Assembly: GCA_964506685.1 (NCBI GenBank)
Contig: CAZDMQ010000059.1
Coordinates: 1-22,876 of the forward strand
Direction of reading: 5' to 3'
Source of the DNA: UBA5336 sp964506685
Lineage (GTDB): Bacteria > Pseudomonadota > Alphaproteobacteria > Caulobacterales > Hyphomonadaceae
Length of the DNA stretch: 22,876 bases
Shown here: piece after piece, positions 15,477 to 22,347 of the stretch
Layout: each line of letters opens with the position of its first letter
Position numbering within the stretch: position 1 is the first letter of the stretch
Made by a program: the position numbers and the translations under genes
The notes under the pieces: model-generated
What the model saw: the letters and a program-made list of their open reading frames with translations, nothing else
Told to the model about the DNA's origin: nothing
Database searches by the model: none

Positions 15477-16403
15477 TCAGAAGCGGGCGAAGCCGTTCTC
15501 GATGCCCCAGAGGTACCAGTTGTCGACAACCGTGCCGGTCAGCAGTACGCCGATCCCGCCCGTGATCGGGCAGAGGATGGCGAACCACCAGGCCCAGCGG
15601 TGGATCGATTCCATCGAGGCGTTGAAGCCCATGGTCCAGCGCCAGAACAGGGCCGCCCGCTCGGAGGCCGTGCCGCGGTCGACAATCTGCTCGATCTCGC
15701 GTTCGCCGCCATACCGGCCGACCGCCAGGATCGTCGCCCCGTGCATCGCGAACAGGAGCGTCGAGCCGTACAGGAAGACGATCGAGAGCATGTGGAACGG
15801 GTTGTAGAAGAAATTGCCATAAGCGAGGGACAGATTGTTTGTCCAATCGAGGTGGGAGAAGATCCCGAAGGGTACGGCCTCGGACCAGCTGCCCATGAGC
15901 AGCGGACGGATGAAGCCGCAGACCAGGTAGAGCCAGATCGCTGCCGCGAAGGCCCAGGCCACGTGCGTGCCCATGCCGAGCTGGCGGGCGCGGGTGTAGA
16001 TGCGCACCCACCACAGGATGATGGCGGCCGTCAGGAAGAAGCCGGCCATCAGCCACCACCCGCCCTCGTTCAGCGGCGGGAACGGGTTCAGCCCATGCTT
16101 TTCAAGCGGGGCATCGAGCGACAGCCACGGCAGTTGTCCGAAGAACTTGAACGGGTTCCAGCCCACCGAGGCGGCCATGTTGAGCCCGATGATCTCGATC
16201 GCGAAGAAGCCGCAGATCAGCGAGGCCACCCCGGTATAGCCAAGATAGAGCGGACCGATCTGGGCGTCGCCGATCCAGCCGAGCAGCTTGCTGAAGCTGA
16301 CCTTCCGGTTGCGGGGCCAGTCCTCGCGGTCGTGGACGGCAACGCCGAGATCCTCGTGGCCGCGGACCTGTGTCTGGGTGAAGATGTTCTGATAGTCAGC
16401 CAT
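15477..16403 (-). CDS. pufM: Photosynthetic reaction centre M subunit PufM
   Basis: PufM is the M chain of the type-II reaction centre, a five-helix inner membrane protein that binds the special pair, an accessory bacteriochlorophyll, a bacteriopheophytin, the non-haem iron and QA. The protein has 308 residues, the normal length. The pigment and iron ligand region is intact: SHLDWTNNLSL, FFYNPFHMLSIVFLYGS (special-pair His and the electron-transfer Tyr), FAMHGATILAV (iron His), GGEREIEQI (iron Glu) and ESIHRW (iron His). The end IENGFARF shows no pufC-type fusion. The gene begins 12 bases after the pufL stop with AAGGA before the ATG, and it is the last puf gene, being followed by hairpins and a terminator. 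Confidence 0.99.
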   Translation of the reverse strand: MADYQNIFTQTQVRGHEDLGVAVHDREDWPRNRKVSFSKLLGWIGDAQIGPLYLGYTGVASLICGFFAIEIIGLNMAASVGWNPFKFFGQLPWLSLDAPLEKHGLNPFPPLNEGGWWLMAGFFLTAAIILWWVRIYTRARQLGMGTHVAWAFAAAIWLYLVCGFIRPLLMGSWSEAVPFGIFSHLDWTNNLSLAYGNFFYNPFHMLSIVFLYGSTLLFAMHGATILAVGRYGGEREIEQIVDRGTASERAALFWRWTMGFNASMESIHRWAWWFAILCPITGGIGVLLTGTVVDNWYLWGIENGFARF

Positions 16404-16415
16404 GTCGGTTGGTCC

Positions 16416-17243
16416 TTAGTCGCGCCACAGGGGGATGTTCTTCCAGCCGTCCCACCACGTCACCCAGGAGCCCTCGTAGAGCGGGCCGGAGATAACGATG
16501 CAGACCGCGCTCCAGAAGCCCGCGGAGAGCGCCAGGAACAGCCCGACCCGGTGAATGCCGAGCGTGCCGACCGAATAGCCCTGGATATCGCGGAAGAACG
16601 AGTTCTCGTATTCGGGGTCCTTCACCGTCTCGCCCTTGCCGGGATTGACGGCAGAGAGGATCGCCCCCCCGTGTAGCGCCAGCGCCAGCGTGGTGGTGAA
16701 GAAGAAGGTGATGGCGATCATGTGCGCCGGGTTGTAGTGGAAATTGCCATAGGTGTAGCCGACATTGGACACCCAATCGAGGTGGCTCATGATGCCGTAG
16801 GGAAAGCCATGGCCCCATGCGCCCATCAGGAAAGGCCGAATCACGACGAGCGTGACATAGGCGAAGATCGCCACGCCGAAGGCAAACGGGACATGATAGC
16901 CCATGCCGAGCTTGCGGCAGATTTCCACCTCGCGCAGCATCCACGAGACGAAGGCGCCGATGGCGCAGAAGGTGATGATCTGCCACAAGCCCCCCTCTGC
17001 GAGCGGAGCGAAGCCCAGCCCGTAGCTCAGCGCCGGCGGGTCGATCGAGATCAGCCAGGGGTTCCAGGTGTCCTCCATGGAGGCCCCGTAAAGAATGAGA
17101 ACCGTGCCCAGCACGGCACAGAAGGCAGCGGTGATGCCGAAGAAGCCGACATAGAACGGACCGATCCAGTAATCGAACAGGTCCCCGCCGATCAGCGTGC
17201 CGCCGCGCACGCGGTATTTGCGTTCAAAACTCAGTAGCGCCAC
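16416..17243 (-). CDS. pufL: Photosynthetic reaction centre L subunit PufL
   Basis: PufL is the L chain of the reaction centre and forms the active electron-transfer branch and the QB pocket. The protein has 275 residues, slightly short at the C-terminus compared with Rhodobacter. Conserved ligands are visible: SHLDWVSN (accessory pigment His), YGNFHYNPAHMIAI (special-pair hydrogen-bonding and ligand His), LALHGG (iron His) and GTLGIHRVG (iron His). The start is GTG at 17243, giving the family N-terminus (M)ALLSFERKYRVRGGTLIGG. It is preceded by an ideal GAGGAGG at 17258-17252 with an 8-base spacer. An in-frame ATG 17 codons upstream gives an unrelated extension and is rejected. Confidence 0.98.
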   Translation of the reverse strand: MALLSFERKYRVRGGTLIGGDLFDYWIGPFYVGFFGITAAFCAVLGTVLILYGASMEDTWNPWLISIDPPALSYGLGFAPLAEGGLWQIITFCAIGAFVSWMLREVEICRKLGMGYHVPFAFGVAIFAYVTLVVIRPFLMGAWGHGFPYGIMSHLDWVSNVGYTYGNFHYNPAHMIAITFFFTTTLALALHGGAILSAVNPGKGETVKDPEYENSFFRDIQGYSVGTLGIHRVGLFLALSAGFWSAVCIVISGPLYEGSWVTWWDGWKNIPLWRD

Positions 17244-17284
17244 GGATCGAGCCTCCTCGGGCGGTTGGCTGGTCGGGAGCGCGT

Positions 17285-17305
17285 CCGGAGCCATGGGGCT
17301 CTCGG
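17285..17305. repeat. Second hairpin in the pufA-pufL gap
   Basis: GAGCC (17288-17292 region) and GGCTC pair around an ATGG loop, and the stem extends through CCG/CGG past a single bulged base. It lies between the stronger pufA hairpin and the pufL ribosome binding site. It may help shield the 5' end of the pufLM segment after mRNA processing. This is an inference. Confidence 0.4.
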
Positions 17306-17343
17306 ATCGGGCGCGCCAGCCACAATGGTTTGTGGGGGAGAGA

Positions 17344-17365
17344 ACAGGCCGCGCAGGCGGCCTGT
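17344..17365 (-). repeat. pufA-pufL intercistronic hairpin
   Basis: ACAGGCCGC (17344-17352) and GCGGCCTGT (17357-17365) form a perfect 9-bp stem closed by a four-base loop, extendable by three pairs past a bulge. It starts about 26 bases after the pufA stop. In Rhodobacter a hairpin at this position protects pufBA mRNA from 3' decay and yields an excess of LH1 over reaction centre; the same role is inferred here from position and structure. Confidence 0.75.
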
Positions 17366-17391
17366 CTCGATGGGGTGAAGTCCGGGCCCGT

Positions 17392-17580
17392 TCAGGCCTG
17401 GCCGGTCACATCCTCGATATCCAGGCTGATGGCCGCGGCCGTGGTGGGCGCAGTGCCCAGCCAGTTGAAGCGCGGTGTGCTCAGCAGGATGAAGTGGATG
17501 AAGATCGCCAGCGTGAACAGGAAGATCGCGAGCGCGACAAGCACCCGGCGCGGATCGAAAAGAAGCCAAAGTCTCCACAT
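17392..17580 (-). CDS. pufA: Light-harvesting 1 alpha polypeptide PufA
   Basis: PufA is the alpha chain of the LH1 antenna ring that surrounds the reaction centre. The protein has 62 residues: a short cytoplasmic segment MWRLWLLFDPRR, one membrane helix (~13-33) with the bacteriochlorophyll-binding His in FIHFILLSTPRFNWL, and a polar periplasmic tail. The pattern of His followed by LST..FNWL is diagnostic of LH1 alpha. The ATG lies 12 bases after the pufB stop, with AGGAG overlapping that stop. A strong hairpin follows in the gap to pufL. Confidence 0.98.
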   Translation of the reverse strand: MWRLWLLFDPRRVLVALAIFLFTLAIFIHFILLSTPRFNWLGTAPTTAAAISLDIEDVTGQA

Positions 17581-17592
17581 GGTGTGTGTCTC

Positions 17593-17826
17593 CTATACCA
17601 GGTGCTGGATGAGTTGCGCGACCTGCGAGAGGCCTTCGACCGACGAGGCGTCGGCGTAGCCTTCGGGGCCGGGGATCCACGGACGCCACATCCAGACGAG
17701 GAAGTGGGCGACGCAGGCGATCAGGGTAAAGATGATGAAGCTCATCATGAACGCCTTGTGGAACTCCTGTGCCTCCGAGGCCGTCAGGCCCGACAGGGTG
17801 TCAGGGTTACTCGTATCAGTGGCCAT
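17593..17826 (-). CDS. pufB: Light-harvesting 1 beta polypeptide PufB with a C-terminal extension
   Basis: PufB is the beta chain of LH1. The protein has 77 residues, longer than the usual ~50-70. A polar N-terminus with LTASEAQEFHKAF precedes one membrane helix, and the bacteriochlorophyll ligand His is in VAHFLVWMWRPW. After WRPWIPGPEGY the frame continues for about 20 residues (ADASSVEGLSQVAQLIQHLV) with an amphipathic helix pattern. Because pufA starts only 12 bases beyond the stop, the extension looks genuinely coded and is not read-through into a gap. AAAGGAGA precedes the ATG. pufB is the first puf gene; no recognisable pufQ precedes it. Confidence 0.96.
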   Translation of the reverse strand: MATDTSNPDTLSGLTASEAQEFHKAFMMSFIIFTLIACVAHFLVWMWRPWIPGPEGYADASSVEGLSQVAQLIQHLV

Positions 17827-17898
17827 TTTCTGATGTCTCCTTTGTTAGAGTGGTATTGGCCGATGCCGCTTGGGAGCCCTGCGACCTGGGCTGCATAA

Positions 17899-17914
17899 CG
17901 GCGCCAGGGCGCCG
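17899..17914 (-). repeat. Compact GC hairpin upstream of pufB
   Basis: CGGCGC (17899-17904) and GCGCCG (17909-17914) form a 6-bp stem with a four-base loop, 73 bases upstream of the pufB ATG on the transcript. It may protect the 5' end of the processed puf mRNA. No T-run follows, so it is not a terminator. Confidence 0.4.
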
Positions 17915-17957
17915 ATATTTCGTGAAGGTGTCGGTCATGGGAGGATGCATGCCGACC

Positions 17958-18149
17958 TCAGATTTCCGCCCGAACCGGGTCCGCATGCCGCCGCGCGTGG
18001 GGCTGCTGGGGCGCGGATCCGGGCTGGCGCTCGGACAGCAGGGCGAGGCAATAGCGCACCGCTGATCCGAGATTGAAACTTGCATAATAGCCGACAGCGG
18101 ACGAATTGCGCGCCATCTGGCTGGGGCTGGACTGGAGGGTATGTGCCAT
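17958..18149 (-). CDS. Small hypothetical ORF between bchZ and pufB (pufQ position)
   Basis: I do not recognise this 63-residue protein. The ATG is 23 bases after the bchZ stop, with AAAGGA about eight bases upstream, so translation is plausible within the bchCXYZ-puf transcript. The N-terminal half (MAHTLQSSPSQMARNSSAVGY, then ASFNLGSAVRYCLALLSERQ) resembles a folded segment with a short hydrophobic stretch. The C-terminal part is rich in Pro, Arg and His. It occupies the place of pufQ but lacks the long hydrophobic helix I would expect of PufQ. The remaining ~130 bases to pufB hold a hairpin and no other supported gene. It may instead be an untranslated leader that happens to stay open. Confidence 0.4.
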   Translation of the reverse strand: MAHTLQSSPSQMARNSSAVGYYASFNLGSAVRYCLALLSERQPGSAPQQPHARRHADPVRAEI

Positions 18150-18172
18150 CGGAGAGTCCTTTCGATCGCGGA

Positions 18173-19630
18173 TCAGGCTGTGGAACGGTTGGCAAGTCGG
18201 TCACGGGCCGCCTGCACGTGGTTGGAGGTGATTTCCGGGGCGCCGGCGCTGCGGGCGACGGCCTCTGCGGCCTCGCGCAGGCGCTTGGCAGCGGAAATGC
18301 GGGCGATCACGGGGTGGCGGTCGACAGCGGCATCCAGCGCCTGGCTGGCAGCAGCCTGCCAGGGCAAGGCCCGGTGCAGCCGGCTTGGCGTGGCGCTGAC
18401 CTGGTCCATCTCGCCAGCCAGCGGCAGGATGTGGAACAGCGCATCGAAAAGGCCGTTGCAGACTTCCTGCAGCAGGTAGACCGCGCCGGAATAGCCCATG
18501 AAGGGCGTGCCGGTATGTCGCCGGATTGCCGTGCCGGGGAACGAGGCCGGGATATAGTGCGAGCGTGCCCCGGCCTCGGCGAGGTACATGCGTTCATTGA
18601 AGCTGCCGAACACGATCAGCGGCGCGCCAGTCTCGATCGCGTCCTTCACCGCATCATTGTCGGGCTTGCGGCCCGCGACCCGTGCATAGGAGAAGCTGCA
18701 GGGCAGGCCGAGGTCGGCCTCGAGATAGTTGCGGATACCCCGGGCATAGGTCTCGTTGGCCACGATGCCGAAGCTTGCGGTGCCGAAGAAATCCTGGGTC
18801 ACCGAGCGCCAGAGATCCCAGAGCGGCTTGATGGTGGTGTGCTTCTCCCGCTCGATGAAGGGCTCGGGATCGGTCCCGGTCAGCTCGCCCAGCGCGCGCA
18901 GGAACCTGGTCGTGGAATGCAGCCCCAGAGGGGCCTGCAGGTAGGGCTTGCCCATGGCCTCGCAGAGCGCACGGCCGAATTCGCGATAGAGGCAGATGTT
19001 CACATCCGCATCGGCCAGTTTCCGGACATCCTCGATATGGTGACCGAGCGGGAAGACCGCATTCACGCGCAGGCCCATGCCCTCGACCAGTCGCCGGATC
19101 TCGGCAAGGTCGGAGGCCATGTTGAACATGCCATAGCTCGGCCCGATGATGTTCACCGACGGCGCTGCATCGTCGGCCCGCTTGCGCGGCTTCGGATTGC
19201 GGCCCTTGGTCTGGGCAAATTCGGTCCACAGCCAGAGCAGCGCCCGGTCGGCGCTCTGCCACTGGTCCTCGTCAATGGTGCGCGGCAGGAAACGCAGGAG
19301 ATTCGAGCCCTCGGGCGTCACCCCGCCGCCGATCATCTCCGCGATGGATCCCGTCACCACCACGGCCGGAAGATCCGGATCCAGCGCAGCGCGCGCCCGT
19401 TTCATTGCCCCCTCGGTGCCGTGCTGGCCGAGTTCTTCCTCCGCCAGGCCGGTCACCACGATGGGCAGCTCATGCGGCGGCAGGCCGTCGGTGTAGTGCA
19501 GGACCGAGGTCACCGGCAGGTTCTCGCAGCCGACCGGTCCGTCAATCACGACCTGCAGCCCCTTCACCGCAGCAAAGACATAGACCGAGCCCCAGTAGCC
19601 GCCCGCGCGATCATGGTCCTGGATCAGCAT
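18173..19630 (-). CDS. bchZ: Chlorophyllide a reductase subunit BchZ
   Basis: BchZ pairs with BchY to form the NifDK-like component of chlorophyllide a reductase, which takes electrons from BchX and reduces ring B. The protein has 485 residues. Characteristic stretches are GPVGCENLPVTSVLHYTDG (~31-49), GIVANETYARGIRNYLEADLG in the middle and GTPFMGYSGAVYLLQEVCNGLFDALF towards the C-terminus. The start at 19630 (MLIQDHDRAGGYWGSVYVFAAVKG) fits the family and has GGGAGGG five bases upstream. The first 24 bases of the region around the start are repeated 71 bases upstream, across the bchY stop, and the spacing puts that upstream ATG out of frame. Confidence 0.97.
   Translation of the reverse strand: MLIQDHDRAGGYWGSVYVFAAVKGLQVVIDGPVGCENLPVTSVLHYTDGLPPHELPIVVTGLAEEELGQHGTEGAMKRARAALDPDLPAVVVTGSIAEMIGGGVTPEGSNLLRFLPRTIDEDQWQSADRALLWLWTEFAQTKGRNPKPRKRADDAAPSVNIIGPSYGMFNMASDLAEIRRLVEGMGLRVNAVFPLGHHIEDVRKLADADVNICLYREFGRALCEAMGKPYLQAPLGLHSTTRFLRALGELTGTDPEPFIEREKHTTIKPLWDLWRSVTQDFFGTASFGIVANETYARGIRNYLEADLGLPCSFSYARVAGRKPDNDAVKDAIETGAPLIVFGSFNERMYLAEAGARSHYIPASFPGTAIRRHTGTPFMGYSGAVYLLQEVCNGLFDALFHILPLAGEMDQVSATPSRLHRALPWQAAASQALDAAVDRHPVIARISAAKRLREAAEAVARSAGAPEITSNHVQAARDRLANRSTA
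19607..19630. repeat. Direct repeat copy 1 at the bchZ start
   Basis: This 24-base segment encodes the bchZ opening (MLIQDHDR) on the minus strand. An identical segment lies 71 bases away at 19678-19701. A perfect 24-base match at this distance is not expected by chance. Confidence 0.9.
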
Positions 19631-19701
19631 GAGGTCCCTCCCATTGCGGAAGGATCGCGCAAAGCCAGCCCGAATGAGCGATCATGGTCCTGGATCAGCA
19701 T
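19624..19701 (-). CDS. Possible 25-codon mini-ORF between bchY and bchZ
   Basis: Starting at the ATG of the upstream repeat copy, the frame reads MLIQDHDR, then 17 more residues ending in GGTSC, and stops at a TGA (19626-19624) that overlaps the true bchZ ATG. The start overlaps the bchY stop in the same way (ATGCTGA). It therefore sits exactly in a chain of stop-start overlaps, with GAAAGG upstream. It is best explained as a byproduct of a local duplication. It could still be translated and relay ribosomes from bchY to bchZ. No function is claimed for the peptide. Confidence 0.3.
   Translation of the reverse strand: MLIQDHDRSFGLALRDPSAMGGTSC
19678..19701. repeat. Direct repeat copy 2 across the bchY stop
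   Basis: This is identical to 19607-19630. The copy includes the bchY stop (19697-19695) and an ATG at 19701-19699. The 47 bases between the copies match neither gene as far as I can see, although they carry the bchZ ribosome binding site. Confidence 0.9.
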
Positions 19702-21329
19702 CCCACCGGCCTTTCCATGTCAGCGGCCCGTTTCGCGGCGAGCGCCAGCTTGCGGTGCTGCTTGGCGCGGAAGGCCTCGTGCGGATCGGGCGTGTCTTCC
19801 CAGATGCCGGCCGTATCGGCGGTGCCCACGCCCTCGAAGAAGGCTTTCATCTCGTCAAAGCGCGGCTTGCTGGTGAGCGCTGCGCCCACCACCTGGGCGA
19901 GACTGCCCGCGCCGGCCGGCCCCATCAGCGGACGGGCCGAAATCAGGTTGGTGAAGTAGAGCGCAGGTGTCCCCGCCTCCTTGGCCTTCTGCACCACCGG
20001 CGTCGTGCCGATGGCGAGGTCCGGCTTGAACGCTTCGAAGGCGGCAAGGTCGGTCTCGAGCGAGGCGCGGAAGCGCACCTCGACACCTTTCGCCTGCAGC
20101 CAGTCGAGGTCGGCCGCCGACCACTCGGTCTTCGGGCACGCGGTGCCGACATAGCGCACGTCCGCCCCGCTCTCGACGAGCAGGCGGGCCACGATCAGTT
20201 CCGAGCCCTCATAGCCCGAGAGCGTGATCCGGCCCCTGATCGGCATGGCCTCCAGCGCCGCGCGGGTTGCCGCAACCGCCCCATCGCGGGCGGCATTGGT
20301 CTTGTCCGCAGCAATGCCGCAGGCCTCGCCGATGGCGGCCAGCCAGTCGGCCGTGCCCTCCACGCCCACCGGTGCCGAGCCGACAATCGGCCGGCCGGCC
20401 GCCTGCAGGCTGCGGATCGAGGCGGTATAGAAGGGATGGATCGCCGCGGCCGCCGCGCAATCGAGAGCGCCATAGAGGTCCCGCCATTCCCGCGTCGGCA
20501 CGGGCGCGCCGGCAGCGAGTCCCATCGGCGCAAGCAGCTGGCCGATGATCATCGGGTCGGCCGGGAACATCTCGCCGATCAGCGTGATCCGCGGCAGGTC
20601 GGTCTGCGGGCCGGAGGGGCGGGCCACCGCGCCCTGCTCGGCTTCCTTGCGGGCGAACTCCAGCATGGCGCCGGCCAGCACGTCCTTGGCCTCGGCATGG
20701 GTCGGCACGCCGAAGCCGGGCACGTCGATACCGATGATCCGAACGCCATTGATTTCCTTCGGCAACAGCCGCAGCGGGACGCCGGACGCGGTCGGCACGC
20801 AGAGATTGGTCACAACAATGGCGTCGTATCTTTCGGGATCGGCCGTGGCCTCGACCGCAGCCTTGATGTCCTCGAACAGCTTGCCGGTGACCAGCGTCTC
20901 GGAATTGAACGGGACGTAGCCAACGCTGCGGCGGGCGCCATAGAAATGCGAGGTGAAGCTTAGCCCGTAAACGCAGCAGGCCGAGCCCGACAGGATCGTC
21001 GCCGTCCGGCGCATGCGCAGCCCGACGCGCAGCGAACCGAAGGCCGGACACATGCTCTGGGGCTGGTCGTGCGGACCGGTGGGATAGTCGCGGGCGTACT
21101 GTTCGAGCAGCGTCGTCTTGCCGGCCGCCTTCGCGGCGTTCCGCATGGTCTCGGCGCCGCCATGGCAGCCGCTGCCGGTGTCCGCCGTCATCACCGGGTC
21201 GGGACCGTCCGCTGCGACTGGCGTTACCGCCGACCCCGTATCGACAGGGGTCTCGCCGGCGTCATCATAGACAAACTCGGTCGCCTTTTCCGCGTCCTGC
21301 CGCCCGTTGAATGAACCTTCAGCCCCCAT
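19695..21329 (-). CDS. bchY: Chlorophyllide a reductase subunit BchY
   Basis: BchY is the second NifDK-like subunit of chlorophyllide a reductase. The protein has 544 residues with the start at 21329, longer than is usual for the family. The conserved core begins near residue 54 (GCHGGAETMRNAAKAAG) and includes HDQPQSMCPAFGSLRVGLRM and LSGSACCVYGLSFTSHFYGARRSVGYVPF, with the cysteines expected to hold the [4Fe-4S] cluster. The ~46 residues before an internal ATG (21191) are acidic and poorly recognisable. The longer start is preferred because GAGGAGA lies nine bases upstream, whereas the internal ATG has no good site. bchX ends only four bases before. The stop lies within a duplicated 24-base segment. 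Confidence 0.96.
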   Translation of the reverse strand: MGAEGSFNGRQDAEKATEFVYDDAGETPVDTGSAVTPVAADGPDPVMTADTGSGCHGGAETMRNAAKAAGKTTLLEQYARDYPTGPHDQPQSMCPAFGSLRVGLRMRRTATILSGSACCVYGLSFTSHFYGARRSVGYVPFNSETLVTGKLFEDIKAAVEATADPERYDAIVVTNLCVPTASGVPLRLLPKEINGVRIIGIDVPGFGVPTHAEAKDVLAGAMLEFARKEAEQGAVARPSGPQTDLPRITLIGEMFPADPMIIGQLLAPMGLAAGAPVPTREWRDLYGALDCAAAAAIHPFYTASIRSLQAAGRPIVGSAPVGVEGTADWLAAIGEACGIAADKTNAARDGAVAATRAALEAMPIRGRITLSGYEGSELIVARLLVESGADVRYVGTACPKTEWSAADLDWLQAKGVEVRFRASLETDLAAFEAFKPDLAIGTTPVVQKAKEAGTPALYFTNLISARPLMGPAGAGSLAQVVGAALTSKPRFDEMKAFFEGVGTADTAGIWEDTPDPHEAFRAKQHRKLALAAKRAADMERPVGC

Positions 21330-21333
21330 CGTA

Positions 21334-22347
21334 TCAGATCTCCTCATAGACCACTTCAAGGGACGTCTTCGTCCCCGCATCCACGCCGCACATGTCCTCC
21401 ACGGTGGCCGGTTCCAGCACCCAGTCCGCGCCGGTCTCCTCGGCGGAGAACAGTTCCAGCAACCCGTCCTGGCTGAGCGGGGTGGGATGGACCGGCGGTG
21501 CGGTGGCCACGTTTGCGCCCAGCAGTTCGAACACCGGGGCCCAGGGGCTGCCGGGCTGTCCGACGATCTGGTAATTGGCCGATTTGCGGCGGATATCGTC
21601 GTCGGCCGGAATGGCTGACAGGACCGGGATGCCGACCTTCTCGGCAAAGGCCGCGGCCTCGCCGGTGCCGTCATCCTTGTTGATGACCATGCCGGCCACG
21701 CCGACATTGCCGCCCAGCCGCCGGAAATACTCCACCGCTGAGCAGACATTGTTCGCAACATAGAGGCTCTGCAGGTCGTTCGAGCCGACCACGATCACCT
21801 TCTGGCACATGTCCCGGGCGATCGGCAGGCCGAAGCCGCCGCAGACCACGTCGCCGAGGAAGTCGAGCAGGACGTAGTCGAAATCCCAGTCGTGAAAGCC
21901 CAGCTTCTCCAGCGTCTCGAAGCCGTGGATGATGCCGCGCCCGCCGCAGCCGCGGCCGACTTCCGGGCCGCCGAGCTCCATCGCGTAGACGCCGTCGCGC
22001 ACGAAGCAGACGTCGCCGACCTCCAGCGCCTCGCCGGCCAGCTTCTTCTTCGACGCCGTCTCGATGATGGTCGGGCAGGCCTTGCCGCCGAACAGCAGCG
22101 ACGTGGTGTCGGATTTCGGGTCGCAGCCGATCAGCAGCACGCGCTTGCCCTGCTGGGCCATCATGTAGCTGAGATTGGACAGGGTGAACGACTTGCCGAT
22201 GCCGCCCTTGCCGTAGATCGCGATGATCTGCGTCTTCTTGGTGGGCTCCGACGCGACCGGCGCGTCGGGCTCCTGGGCGGCTTCGGCGCGCAGCGCGTCC
22301 ACCATGTCGGCGAGGTTCGGAACCGGGGCTCCGTCGGCGGGGGTCAT
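21334..22347 (-). CDS. bchX: Chlorophyllide a reductase iron protein BchX
   Basis: BchX is the NifH-like ATPase that donates electrons to BchYZ. The protein has 337 residues. The P-loop GKGGIGKS is at 46-53, and the cluster ligands are Cys134 (GRGCGGRG) and Cys169 (GDVVCGGFG). It is told from BchL by IIAIYGKGGIGKSFTLSNLS, by the ELGGPEVGRGCGGRG region and by the C-terminal CGVDAGTKTSLEVVYEEI. The ATG at 22347 overlaps the bchC stop as ATGA; a longer in-frame start inside bchC gives an Arg-rich shadow sequence and is rejected. Third codon positions are almost all G or C until about 21770, then A and T become more common. Confidence 0.98.
   Translation of the reverse strand: MTPADGAPVPNLADMVDALRAEAAQEPDAPVASEPTKKTQIIAIYGKGGIGKSFTLSNLSYMMAQQGKRVLLIGCDPKSDTTSLLFGGKACPTIIETASKKKLAGEALEVGDVCFVRDGVYAMELGGPEVGRGCGGRGIIHGFETLEKLGFHDWDFDYVLLDFLGDVVCGGFGLPIARDMCQKVIVVGSNDLQSLYVANNVCSAVEYFRRLGGNVGVAGMVINKDDGTGEAAAFAEKVGIPVLSAIPADDDIRRKSANYQIVGQPGSPWAPVFELLGANVATAPPVHPTPLSQDGLLELFSAEETGADWVLEPATVEDMCGVDAGTKTSLEVVYEEI

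Noticed and set aside
17816..18085. An 89-codon minus-strand frame overlapping the pufB start
   Set aside because: It has no Shine-Dalgarno sequence, a low-complexity composition and no motif. The 17958-18149 frame has better translation signals.
18080..19876. A 598-codon plus-strand frame antisense to bchZ
   Set aside because: It has the same shadow composition, covers the bchZ-bchY junction, and the opposite strand is clearly coding.
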